Below are positions 27,398-34,502 of a stretch of 40,191 bases of DNA, piece after piece. A model generated the notes under the pieces. The model saw only the letters and a program-made list of their open reading frames with translations. It did no database searches and had not been told where the DNA came from. Position 1 is the stretch's first letter. Each line of letters begins with the position of its first letter. The position numbers and the translations under genes were made by a program. Source of the stretch: Solobacterium sp. (lineage in GTDB: Bacteria > Bacillota_I > Bacilli_A > Erysipelotrichales > Erysipelotrichaceae); assembly GCA_022486705.1 (NCBI GenBank), contig JAKVKC010000022.1:1-40191 (forward strand). Direction: 5' to 3'.

Positions 27398-28402
27398 CTA
27401 TTTCTGATCAATGTATTCACTGACATTGGAACTGGTGATTGGTTCATAGGCAAGACGGATATATCTGCCATCTTCCAGATTCAGGGAACTGGTGGATTCT
27501 TTGGAAGCCAAGGCGACGGCAAGATCTGCCATAGCAGATGCCTGACCTTCTTTATTGTTATATACGGTACCCGCCATTTCGCCACTGGCGACGGCTTCGA
27601 GACCTGGCTTTGTTCCATCGATGCCGACAATGATCGGCCATTGTTCACGGGACAGACCGGCAGCGCGATAGGCATCAATGACACCTAAGGCCATATCATC
27701 GTTATTGCACAGGACCATCTCAACACTGTCCCGGTACTGCGTGATCAAAGAAGCCATGCGGGTCTGAGCCTGCGATTTATTCCAGTTGGCAATAGGGGAA
27801 GCGAGCTTATCTACCTGAAGTCCGCTGTCGATCAGGGTATTGACAGATTTTTCTGTTCTGACAATGGCATCCTGATGCCCGGCTTCACCTTCCATGACAA
27901 CATATTGGATAATGCCATCGCTGTTCTTATCGGATGCAGCAGAAGCTTTCCAGGCATCGGCTGCGATCTTTCCTTCCATGACCCCGGACTCTTCGGCATT
28001 GGCACCGATATAATACAGTCCAGACCACTGCTGCAGGTCTTCAGCGACCAGTTCACGGTTGAAGAAGATGATCGGTACATCGCTTGCTTTGGCAAGATCA
28101 ATGATCTTCTTTGGCGCGGTGCGGTCGACCAGATTGACACAGATGACATTGCAGCCATCTTCGATCATTTTCTCGACCTGCTTGTTCTGCTGGCTCTGTG
28201 TCTTGGAAGCGTCATATTTCTGCAGGGTAATATTGCTGTAGTTAGTCATATCGGCATCGAAATTGTCCATCAGTTCGGAAATGAAAGTGTCATAGGAATC
28301 ATAGACGGTAACGCCGATTTTGATCTTATTCGATACGGGCTGGGCGGCTGTGCATCCGGATAAGGACAGCAGGGCAACCATGCATGCAATCAATCTTTTC
28401 AT
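27398..28402 (-). CDS. Galactose/glucose-binding lipoprotein, canonical domain order
   Basis: This 334-residue periplasmic-binding-type lipoprotein has a lipobox LSGC with C17. The order is that of E. coli MglB: beta1 KIGVTVYDSYDTF at about 28-40, NLVD at 90-93, beta4 IIFFNREL at 111-118, EF-hand-like calcium loop DKNSDGIIQ (158-166), then GHQDAIVR (H176, D178, R182), W207, NND at 233-235, D262 and N282. These match the residues that hold glucose/galactose in MglB. It starts 10 bases after the membrane-anchored binding protein's stop, behind GGAGGAAAG. It lies in the sensory operon and not with the transporter, so a ligand-presenting role for the histidine kinase is plausible, although it may also feed the divergent MglAC transporter. 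It serves as an in-window reference for the permuted MglB. Confidence 0.92.
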   Translation of the reverse strand: MKRLIACMVALLSLSGCTAAQPVSNKIKIGVTVYDSYDTFISELMDNFDADMTNYSNITLQKYDASKTQSQQNKQVEKMIEDGCNVICVNLVDRTAPKKIIDLAKASDVPIIFFNRELVAEDLQQWSGLYYIGANAEESGVMEGKIAADAWKASAASDKNSDGIIQYVVMEGEAGHQDAIVRTEKSVNTLIDSGLQVDKLASPIANWNKSQAQTRMASLITQYRDSVEMVLCNNDDMALGVIDAYRAAGLSREQWPIIVGIDGTKPGLEAVASGEMAGTVYNNKEGQASAMADLAVALASKESTSSLNLEDGRYIRLAYEPITSSNVSEYIDQK

Positions 28403-28412
28403 CTTTCCTCCT

Positions 28413-29363
28413 TCAGCCTACAATCGGGAAGATCATTTTCTGATTTTCTGTACTGTAGAGATTTTCTTTTGTGACGGTAAAGTAATTGACGGTCGTGTCT
28501 TCCATCTTGGCCAGATGATTGCTCAGATGAATAGCGACTTTCGACAGGCTGACATAGCCCATGGTGTATTCATTCGGTACGATCATGCCGGCGATCTTTC
28601 CGTTGTCCAGATCATAGATGCTCTTGTCGGAACAGCCGACACCGTAGACCTTCGGTCTTTCGGTATTGTCCTTGCTTGCTTCGGCAAGTCCTTCCAAGGT
28701 CTCATTGTCCAAGGCAACGAAACTGCTGACAGGGGAGATGCTCTGTTTTTCTTCGGCTTCTTCCAATGTCTGTACGCACCAGGCAATCGGTATATTTTTT
28801 TCCTGAAAGAATTTCTGCAGGGTCTGATTGCGGATCGACATGGCTGCTTCATCGCCGGTAATGATGCCGACAGAAACGGATGTATCTTTAGGCAGACCAT
28901 CAATGACCATCTGGGCAAGAGCAGTGCCGATGCCGGCATTGTCTGCCTGGGTGACACCATAGGACTTCACTGCTTCCGGGCTCTTGACATCTGTTTCGAC
29001 CAAAGCAATCGTGCTCTTTTTGCTGATGGAAGAAATATAGTCCTTGGCATCTGCTCCATTGATGAGCTGCAGGATCACGGCATCCGAACCGTTGCTGATC
29101 TCTTTGTCTACTGCTTCTTTTTCCTGCTCAAAGTCATCAAGCTTGGTGGTCGTTACATAGTTCAGATTGATATTGTAATCTTTGGCTGCCTGTTCCAGAC
29201 CGGCGCGGAATCTTGTCCAGCGGGCAGAGGTGCTGTCATTGACGATAACGGAGATCTGCTTAGCTGTCTCGGTGGCGGTCGGCTGATTCTCCATGGTGAT
29301 CAGGATGCATAGGGAAGTGACAAGAGCGGCAATGATGATGATAAAGAATTTATTCTTCTTCAT
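28413..29363 (-). CDS. Membrane-anchored periplasmic-binding protein, probable sensor
   Basis: This 316-residue protein has an N-terminal hydrophobic segment (FFIIIIAALVTSLCILI) without a lipobox, so it is probably a non-cleaved membrane anchor. The extracellular part is a ribose/galactose-type binding fold starting at ISVIVNDSTSARWTRF, with AVILQLINGADAK, a hinge region around VGIITGDEAAMSIR and C-terminal KVYGVGCSDKS. The sugar-contact pattern of the lipoprotein (FFNR, GHxD, NND) is not conserved, so the ligand may differ or be bound through a partner. Its ATG overlaps the histidine kinase 3' end by 14 bases and has AGGAGG before it. Such anchored binding proteins next to YesM-like kinases act as sugar receptors in the XylFII-LytS-YesN three-component system of Clostridium; the same logic is inferred here. 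Confidence 0.8.
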   Translation of the reverse strand: MKKNKFFIIIIAALVTSLCILITMENQPTATETAKQISVIVNDSTSARWTRFRAGLEQAAKDYNINLNYVTTTKLDDFEQEKEAVDKEISNGSDAVILQLINGADAKDYISSISKKSTIALVETDVKSPEAVKSYGVTQADNAGIGTALAQMVIDGLPKDTSVSVGIITGDEAAMSIRNQTLQKFFQEKNIPIAWCVQTLEEAEEKQSISPVSSFVALDNETLEGLAEASKDNTERPKVYGVGCSDKSIYDLDNGKIAGMIVPNEYTMGYVSLSKVAIHLSNHLAKMEDTTVNYFTVTKENLYSTENQKMIFPIVG

Positions 29364-31227
29364 GACTGTCCTCCTGCTTCATCTTCCCATTTTCAAGTCT
29401 TTTATGATTTTCATCATTATACATAATTGCCGGCAGATGAATGGTGATGACGGTGCCATGATCCGGTTCAGAAACGATCTTCAGGCCGTACTGCATGCCA
29501 AAGCGCAGCTGAATGCGCTTCTGCACATTGATCAACCCGACGCCAGAGCCATGATGCGGCACATGTTCCTGATTCTCATCCAGCAGATGATCCACTACTT
29601 CCGGTGCCATGCCGAAGCCATTGTCTGCCACTGCAATATAAATATCATTGTTCTCTTTCCTGCCGGTGACGGTAATCTTTCCTTCGTCATCCATATTCTT
29701 GACGCCGTAGTATACGGCATTTTCAAGGATCGGCTGAACGATCAGCTTTACCGTGCAGTATGGGTCGATCTCGTGATCGATATCAAAAGAAACAGAGAAG
29801 GTATCTTTAAAGCGAACTTTCTGGATATTCATATAGTTCTTGGCATGCTTCAGTTCATCTTCGATGGTGATGATGGTATTGCCATGGCTGAGGGAAATGC
29901 GGAAGAGGCTTGCCAGCTGGGTGACCATGAAGACAGCATCTTTCCGCCGTTCGCTTTCAATCATCCAGACAATGGAATCCAATGTATTGTAGAGGAAATG
30001 CGGATTGATCTGAGCCTGCAGGGCATCCAGTTCGCTCTTTCTCTTTTCTTCCTGTTCGACAACAATATCTTTCATCAGCTGAGCATTGCGCTCACGATAT
30101 CCTTCCAAAGTGCGTCCCAGCAGCTGCACTTCACGTGAGCCTCCGTCATAATCCGGCGGGATCAATGGCTGCGAACCGTCTGCACTTTGAATGGCTTCAT
30201 CCAGATGCGTCAATGGACTGGAGATTCTTTCCGCTACAAAGCGGTTGATCAGAATGATCGTTAAGATTACAACAAGAATGATCATGAACATGAAGTAGCG
30301 ATAGCTGCTCATGCCGAGGGAGAACGTTGTTGAAGGAATGACACTGATCATCTTCCAGCCGGCATAGCTGATGGTATCGGTAATGGCCGTGCGGGATGCA
30401 TTCTGAAAGGTCTCTTCATGAACACCGTCATCTAGAGATGCTTCCTGGAGATTGTTCTCACTGTAGAGATCGGCATTGATCTGCATCTGATGCGGATGAT
30501 AGATGATCTGTCCTTCACTGTCGGTCAGGTAGATATACTGTCCGTTGTTCTTATCATTGACTTCATTGAACATCTGTTCAATGGCACTGTAGTTCATATC
30601 GACCAGCAGAACGCCTTCCTGCGGTACGCCATTGGTGGTGATCACAACAGCTCGGCTCAGCGAAATGACCCAATAGTATCGGTTGGTCTGCGAATCAAAA
30701 AGATTCTGGACATGCGGTACAGAGAAGTGCAGGTTCTCTTCATTATTCAGGGCGCTTTGGAACCAGTCTTCCTTGGCAACATCCAGTCCCTCTTTCTGCA
30801 CCAGAGTAGGGGCGGCAGAAAGCAGCTGTCCGGTCTTTGTATACAGGGCAAAGGATACCAGGTTGTTGCTGTTGGCTTCATACAGTGTATTCATCGCATC
30901 ATTGACATTGCTCTGAGAAAAGTCTGTGTCCTTGATGACATCATAATAAAGGGCATCCGAGATCTCACGCATGCTGGTCAGATGATTCTCCAAGCGCATG
31001 GCAGCCTGTTCTGTCAGACGTTCTGTACTGTCAGTGATCATGGTGCGGGAATGTTTCTCAAACTGCTGATACAGCACAAAGGAAGTCAGCAGGACACTGC
31101 TGACAGCGACCACTGTAAAAGTCGTCAGAATGATTCCGCGGATACTGATCGGATCGGCATGACGATGGAACAGATATTTTCTTTTCTTCGGATGATATGC
31201 ATGCATGCGGTTCTCAGCTCTTTCCAT
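29350..31227 (-). CDS. YesM-type sensor histidine kinase
   Basis: This membrane sensor kinase has about 625 residues. The first transmembrane segment is GIILTTFTVVAVSSVLLTS. A long extracellular Cache-like region (about 230 residues) follows, then a second span (FMFMIILVVILTIILI) with a HAMP-like linker. The kinase part has phospho-acceptor motif INPHFLYNTLD, N-box QPILENAVYYG, G1 box DNGFGM and G2 box GSGVGLINVQKR, typical of His_kinase/YesM. The start is uncertain: ATG at 31227 overlaps the response regulator by 14 bases, ATG at 31206 is also possible, and neither has a strong Shine-Dalgarno. It probably receives sugar signals with the anchored binding protein and phosphorylates the neighbouring regulator. 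Confidence 0.88.
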   Translation of the reverse strand: MERAENRMHAYHPKKRKYLFHRHADPISIRGIILTTFTVVAVSSVLLTSFVLYQQFEKHSRTMITDSTERLTEQAAMRLENHLTSMREISDALYYDVIKDTDFSQSNVNDAMNTLYEANSNNLVSFALYTKTGQLLSAAPTLVQKEGLDVAKEDWFQSALNNEENLHFSVPHVQNLFDSQTNRYYWVISLSRAVVITTNGVPQEGVLLVDMNYSAIEQMFNEVNDKNNGQYIYLTDSEGQIIYHPHQMQINADLYSENNLQEASLDDGVHEETFQNASRTAITDTISYAGWKMISVIPSTTFSLGMSSYRYFMFMIILVVILTIILINRFVAERISSPLTHLDEAIQSADGSQPLIPPDYDGGSREVQLLGRTLEGYRERNAQLMKDIVVEQEEKRKSELDALQAQINPHFLYNTLDSIVWMIESERRKDAVFMVTQLASLFRISLSHGNTIITIEDELKHAKNYMNIQKVRFKDTFSVSFDIDHEIDPYCTVKLIVQPILENAVYYGVKNMDDEGKITVTGRKENNDIYIAVADNGFGMAPEVVDHLLDENQEHVPHHGSGVGLINVQKRIQLRFGMQYGLKIVSEPDHGTVITIHLPAIMYNDENHKRLENGKMKQEDSHEEE

Positions 31228-32809
31228 TCTTGTATTTGGAAGGGGAGATGCCGAACTGCTTCTTGAATACATAGCTGAAGTAGTTTGGATCGCCATAGCC
31301 GACCTTTTCAGCAACAACATAGGTCTTCTCATCACGGTCCAATAAAGTGACGGCATTCTTCATGCGGATATCAGTCAGGAAATTGGTAAAGGATTTTCCT
31401 GTCTCTTTTTTAAATACAGTAGAGAAGTAGGCTGAGCTTACGCCAAGATAGGCACAGATCTTATCGACATTCAGATCAATGTCGCTGTAGTTCTCATTGA
31501 CATAATCCTGTGCTTTGGTGACAAAGGTCTTGGTCGTATTCTTGCGCTTCTCTTTCAGCATTGTCTGCATGCGCAGACAGATCTCTGAGAGCCAGATCTC
31601 CAATTCATCTTTTTCCATTTTCTGCACGGTCTGCAGAATATCTTCCGAAGACTGAAATACCTGATCGGCATCCAGCTGGGTATTCTTGGTAAATTGATAC
31701 AGTTCACTGATCAGGCCCATGACATAGACATGGTATTCCTGGATGTTGGCATAATTGGCAGCACTGCTGGTGATATATTCATGAATTGCTTTCTTTAAGG
31801 AAGCAGCGTCATTCATGCGGACTTCTTTGAAGACCTGAGCCAGCTGATCCTGTTCATTGCGATAGGGCGCAGATGTTTCAGATGGAGCAATCTCGGCAAT
31901 GTTGATGGCTCTGCCAGTGCCATAGAGGACACGGTAGGAAACAGCCGAAAGAGCACCGGTATAGGAACTGTCGATCTCACTGAGATCATCGCAGACAGGA
32001 CCGATGCCGACGGTCACGACCGCTTTGCATACACTGCGGGCCAAACGGCACAGTACATCGCAGTCATCGGTCAGCTTTTTGACGCTGGCAGGATCATCCA
32101 TCTGCGCTAAGATCACGGTATTGCCTAAATTGGAAAAGAACTTGGCATTCCATTTCGCATCGAGCCTCTCTTCTGCCAGTTTCCTGACCGAGACGCCCAG
32201 CAGCATCAAAGTGATGCCGGCCGGGATATGCTTGCTGGAAGTATGGATCACCGCAGCACAATAGCAGGGACCATGCAGATCGATCTGATAATCCTGAATA
32301 TTCTTGGCGACTTCTTCCGGACGCATCTTTCCTTCTACTAAAGAAGAAAAGAAGTTCTCCTGCAGTACAGGCAGGCTCTCCTGATAATATGTCTCCAGCA
32401 GTTTGACATTCTGCTTGGCTTCCCGTTCCTTATCTAAAGAATCTTTGATCTTAATAAAGATTGCTTTGAGCTCTTCTGCATCTACCGGTTTCAGGATATA
32501 TTCTTCGGCCTGTACATGGATCGCTTCTTTGACATATTCAAATTCATCAAAGCCAGAGAAGAAAACGATCCTGATATTCGGATACATATCCTTGAGGTAG
32601 CGGCTCAGCTGCAGGCCGTCAACGTATGGCATTTTAATATCTGTCATGACAACATCCGGCTGGCTTTCTTCGGCTCGGTCCAGAGCATCGAGGCCATTGG
32701 CGGCATATGTCGGTACGGAAAAACCGATGCTTTCCCAATCTATCTTATGTATGATCGCATCCGCGACTTCCTGCTCATCATCGGCGAGCAATACTGAATA
32801 TCTGTTCAA
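31214..32809 (-). CDS. YesN-type response regulator with AraC DNA-binding domain
   Basis: This 531-residue regulator starts at a TTG (32807-32809) behind a weak AGGGA. The receiver domain (1-120) has D10/D11, phospho-acceptor D57 in VVMTDIKMPYVDG and K107 in ILKPVD. A long middle region (about 120-415) is of the type found in YesN regulators. The C-terminal 105 residues are an AraC/XylS helix-turn-helix pair (ICAYLGVSSAYFSTVFKKE; VAEKVGYGDPNYFSYVFKK). It is first in the minus-strand operon and divergent from mglB, so mglBAC, its own operon, or both are the natural targets. Confidence 0.92.
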   Translation of the reverse strand: MNRYSVLLADDEQEVADAIIHKIDWESIGFSVPTYAANGLDALDRAEESQPDVVMTDIKMPYVDGLQLSRYLKDMYPNIRIVFFSGFDEFEYVKEAIHVQAEEYILKPVDAEELKAIFIKIKDSLDKEREAKQNVKLLETYYQESLPVLQENFFSSLVEGKMRPEEVAKNIQDYQIDLHGPCYCAAVIHTSSKHIPAGITLMLLGVSVRKLAEERLDAKWNAKFFSNLGNTVILAQMDDPASVKKLTDDCDVLCRLARSVCKAVVTVGIGPVCDDLSEIDSSYTGALSAVSYRVLYGTGRAINIAEIAPSETSAPYRNEQDQLAQVFKEVRMNDAASLKKAIHEYITSSAANYANIQEYHVYVMGLISELYQFTKNTQLDADQVFQSSEDILQTVQKMEKDELEIWLSEICLRMQTMLKEKRKNTTKTFVTKAQDYVNENYSDIDLNVDKICAYLGVSSAYFSTVFKKETGKSFTNFLTDIRMKNAVTLLDRDEKTYVVAEKVGYGDPNYFSYVFKKQFGISPSKYKNGKS

Positions 32810-33034
32810 TGGATTCCCTGCTTTCTATTTATTCTATAGGCGGATCAATGCGGGAGATGCAGATGCATTGCAAGGCCGCCTTTGCCACTATTCTACAGTA
32901 ATTCTCTATGCTTTTACAGTCAGACTGTACAGCGGTCTGATATGAAAAAAACATGAAACATCTGAAAAAAATGTAAAAAACAAAATGAAAATCAAATGAC
33001 AAAGAAAATACTTTGAGGATTCTTCAAATTTCTT
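32810..33034. other. Divergent regulatory spacer between the regulator gene and mglB, left part
   Basis: The spacer spans 32810-33133 and is A/T-rich towards mglB. Apart from the elements listed separately, a 6-bp inverted repeat TCAGAC (32920-32925)/GTCTGA (32935-32940) is seen. TTTGA/TCAAA direct and inverted fragments near 33012-33030 could be response-regulator contacts. No coding sequence is apparent. Confidence 0.4.
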
Positions 33035-33048
33035 TGAAAGCGCTTTGA
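33035..33048 (+). promoter_or_regulatory. cre site (CcpA-type catabolite control) before mglB
   Basis: TGAAAGCGCTTTGA matches the Bacillota cre consensus TGAAAGCGNTTNCA almost fully and is nearly palindromic. It lies just upstream of the likely -35 region of mglB, consistent with glucose-dependent control. Confidence 0.8.
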
Positions 33049-33072
33049 TTTGCGTGCAATTCATTTTGGGAA

Positions 33073-33081
33073 TGCTATAGT
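33073..33081 (+). promoter_or_regulatory. Extended -10 of the mglB promoter
   Basis: TGCTATAGT contains an extended -10 (TG-n-TATAGT, hexamer 33076-33081). A -35-like TTGCGT lies at 33050-33055 with long spacing. Transcription would start near 33088, just before the dyad at 33095. Confidence 0.5.
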
Positions 33082-33094
33082 GAAAGAACAGAAA

Positions 33095-33116
33095 GCGCTT
33101 ACTTAAGTGTAAGCGC
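33095..33116. promoter_or_regulatory. Perfect dyad in the mglB leader
   Basis: GCGCTTAC (33095-33102) and GTAAGCGC (33109-33116) form a perfect 8-bp inverted repeat with a 6-base centre. It ends exactly at the mglB ribosome-binding site AGGAGGA (33117-33123). It could be a LacI/GalR-type operator or a 5'-terminal mRNA hairpin that stabilises the transcript or gates translation. Confidence 0.7.
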
Positions 33117-33133
33117 AGGAGGAAAGAATAGAT

Positions 33134-34393
33134 ATGAAGAAGTTGTTACCTTTAGTTACTGCTGCGGCAGTCGCCTTCTCACTGGTCGGCTGCTCAAGCT
33201 CTTCATCCGCTGCTGCTTCTACAGCTGCTGCATCTAGTGCTGCAACTGGCAACGCAGCAAAACCACTCTGCTGGTTCAACCGTCAGCCTTCCAACAGTTC
33301 AACTGGTGAACTGGACAAGACAGCTCTGAACTTCAATGACAGTACTTACTATGTAGGTTTCGATGCTACACAGGGTGCTGAACTGCAGGGCCAGATGATC
33401 GCTGATTACATTACAAAGAATGCAGCTACGATCGATCGCAATGGCGATGGTGTCATCGGCTATGTACTTGCTATCGGTGATATCGGACACAATGATTCTA
33501 TTGCTCGTACAAGAGGCGTTCGCGGTGCTCTTGGAACAGCAGTTACAGGATCCGACGGAAAGGCTGATTATCAGCCAGTCGGAACAAACACAGATGGTTC
33601 TTCTAAGGATGTTCAGGATGGCAAAGTTGGCAGCCTGAAGGTCCGTGAGCTGGCTTCTCAGGAAATGAAGAACTCTGCTGGTGCAACATGGGATGCTGCT
33701 ACAGCAGGAAACGCTGTCGGTTCATGGTCATCTTCATTCGGCGATCAGATCGATATCGTAATTTCCAACAATGATGGCATGGGCATGGCTATGTTCAATG
33801 CTTGGTCACAGGCTAACAAGGTTCCTACATTTGGATATGATGCAAACAGCGATGCTGTTGCAGCTATTGCAAATGGCTATTCCGGAACAATCTCACAGCA
33901 CGCTGATGTTCAGGCTTATCTGACACTCAGAGTTCTGAGAAACTCTCTTGATGGCGTTGATATCATGACTGGTATCTCCAAAGCAGATGATGCTGGCAAC
34001 GTCCTGACAGATGCAGATTACAAGTATGTCGCTGACGAGCGTTCCTTCTATGCATTGAACCTTGCAGTAACAGCTGACAACTACAAAGACTTCACAGATT
34101 CCACCGTTACTTACAAGCCAGTTTCCACACAGCTTGATTCTTCCAAGCATGCTACCAAGAAGGTATGGCTGGATACATACAACAGTGCTGATAACTTCCT
34201 TGGTTCAACATATGTTCCTCTGCTGCAGAAGTATGACAAGCTGCTGAACCTCTCCGTTGAATACATTGCCGGTGATGGCCAGACAGAATCCAATATCACA
34301 AACCGTTTGGGCAACCCATCTGAATATGACGCATATGCAATCAACATGGTCAAGACAGATAATGCTGCTTCTTACACAGCGCTTCTGAAGTAA
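33134..34393 (+). CDS. mglB: Galactose-type ABC transporter binding lipoprotein, apparently circularly permuted
   Basis: This 419-residue lipoprotein has lipobox LVGC (C20) and an S/A-rich linker to residue 42. The mature fold then begins at what is normally beta4: KPLCWFNRQP (43-52), equivalent to VVFFNKEP of MglB. From there all landmarks follow in order: YYVG, calcium loop DRNGDGVIG (101-109), GHNDSIAR (H119, D121, R125), W186, NND (212-214), D236, and the usual C-terminal strand up to about residue 321. A linker (about 322-341) leads to residues 342-419, which match the normal N-terminus: KKVWLDTYNSADNF (beta1), a helix, VEYIAGDGQTESN (beta2/alpha2) and YDAYAINMVKTDNAA (beta3). Nothing is missing; the order is rotated. 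Binding residues from both parts are kept, so a working sugar-binding protein is expected. The promoter carries cre and a leader dyad; a hairpin follows before mglA. Confidence 0.9.
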   Translation: MKKLLPLVTAAAVAFSLVGCSSSSSAAASTAAASSAATGNAAKPLCWFNRQPSNSSTGELDKTALNFNDSTYYVGFDATQGAELQGQMIADYITKNAATIDRNGDGVIGYVLAIGDIGHNDSIARTRGVRGALGTAVTGSDGKADYQPVGTNTDGSSKDVQDGKVGSLKVRELASQEMKNSAGATWDAATAGNAVGSWSSSFGDQIDIVISNNDGMGMAMFNAWSQANKVPTFGYDANSDAVAAIANGYSGTISQHADVQAYLTLRVLRNSLDGVDIMTGISKADDAGNVLTDADYKYVADERSFYALNLAVTADNYKDFTDSTVTYKPVSTQLDSSKHATKKVWLDTYNSADNFLGSTYVPLLQKYDKLLNLSVEYIAGDGQTESNITNRLGNPSEYDAYAINMVKTDNAASYTALLK

Positions 34394-34408
34394 TCTAACT
34401 GATGATTA

Positions 34409-34447
34409 ATCAGGGGGGTAAAGATAAGCCCCCCTGATGCTTTTTAT
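34409..34447 (+). terminator. Strong intraoperonic hairpin between mglB and mglA
   Basis: ATCAGGGGGG (34409-34418) pairs with CCCCCCTGAT (34429-34438), a perfect 10-bp stem with a 10-base loop, followed by GCTTTTTATT. It lies between the binding-protein gene and the ATPase gene and probably ends most transcripts or protects the mglB 3' end, so mglB exceeds mglAC in expression. Confidence 0.9.
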
Positions 34448-34502
34448 TAAATGATCCAATCGAGCAGTCTCAAATATTCTGCCCAGCAAAAGGGGTATAT
34501 AA

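Noticed and set aside
28320-29312. 330-codon open frame on the plus strand opposite the binding-protein genes
   Set aside because: It spans the antisense of two well-supported genes with ribosome-binding sites and has no recognisable domain.
30490-31266. 258-codon open frame on the plus strand opposite the histidine kinase
   Set aside because: Shadow of the kinase gene; composition is unlike a real protein and no start signal is present.
33134-34393. mglB as a truncated pseudogene lacking its N-terminal lobe segment
   Set aside because: The missing segment is present at the C-terminus in the same frame, the ligand residues are retained, and signal peptide, ribosome-binding site and operon position are intact.
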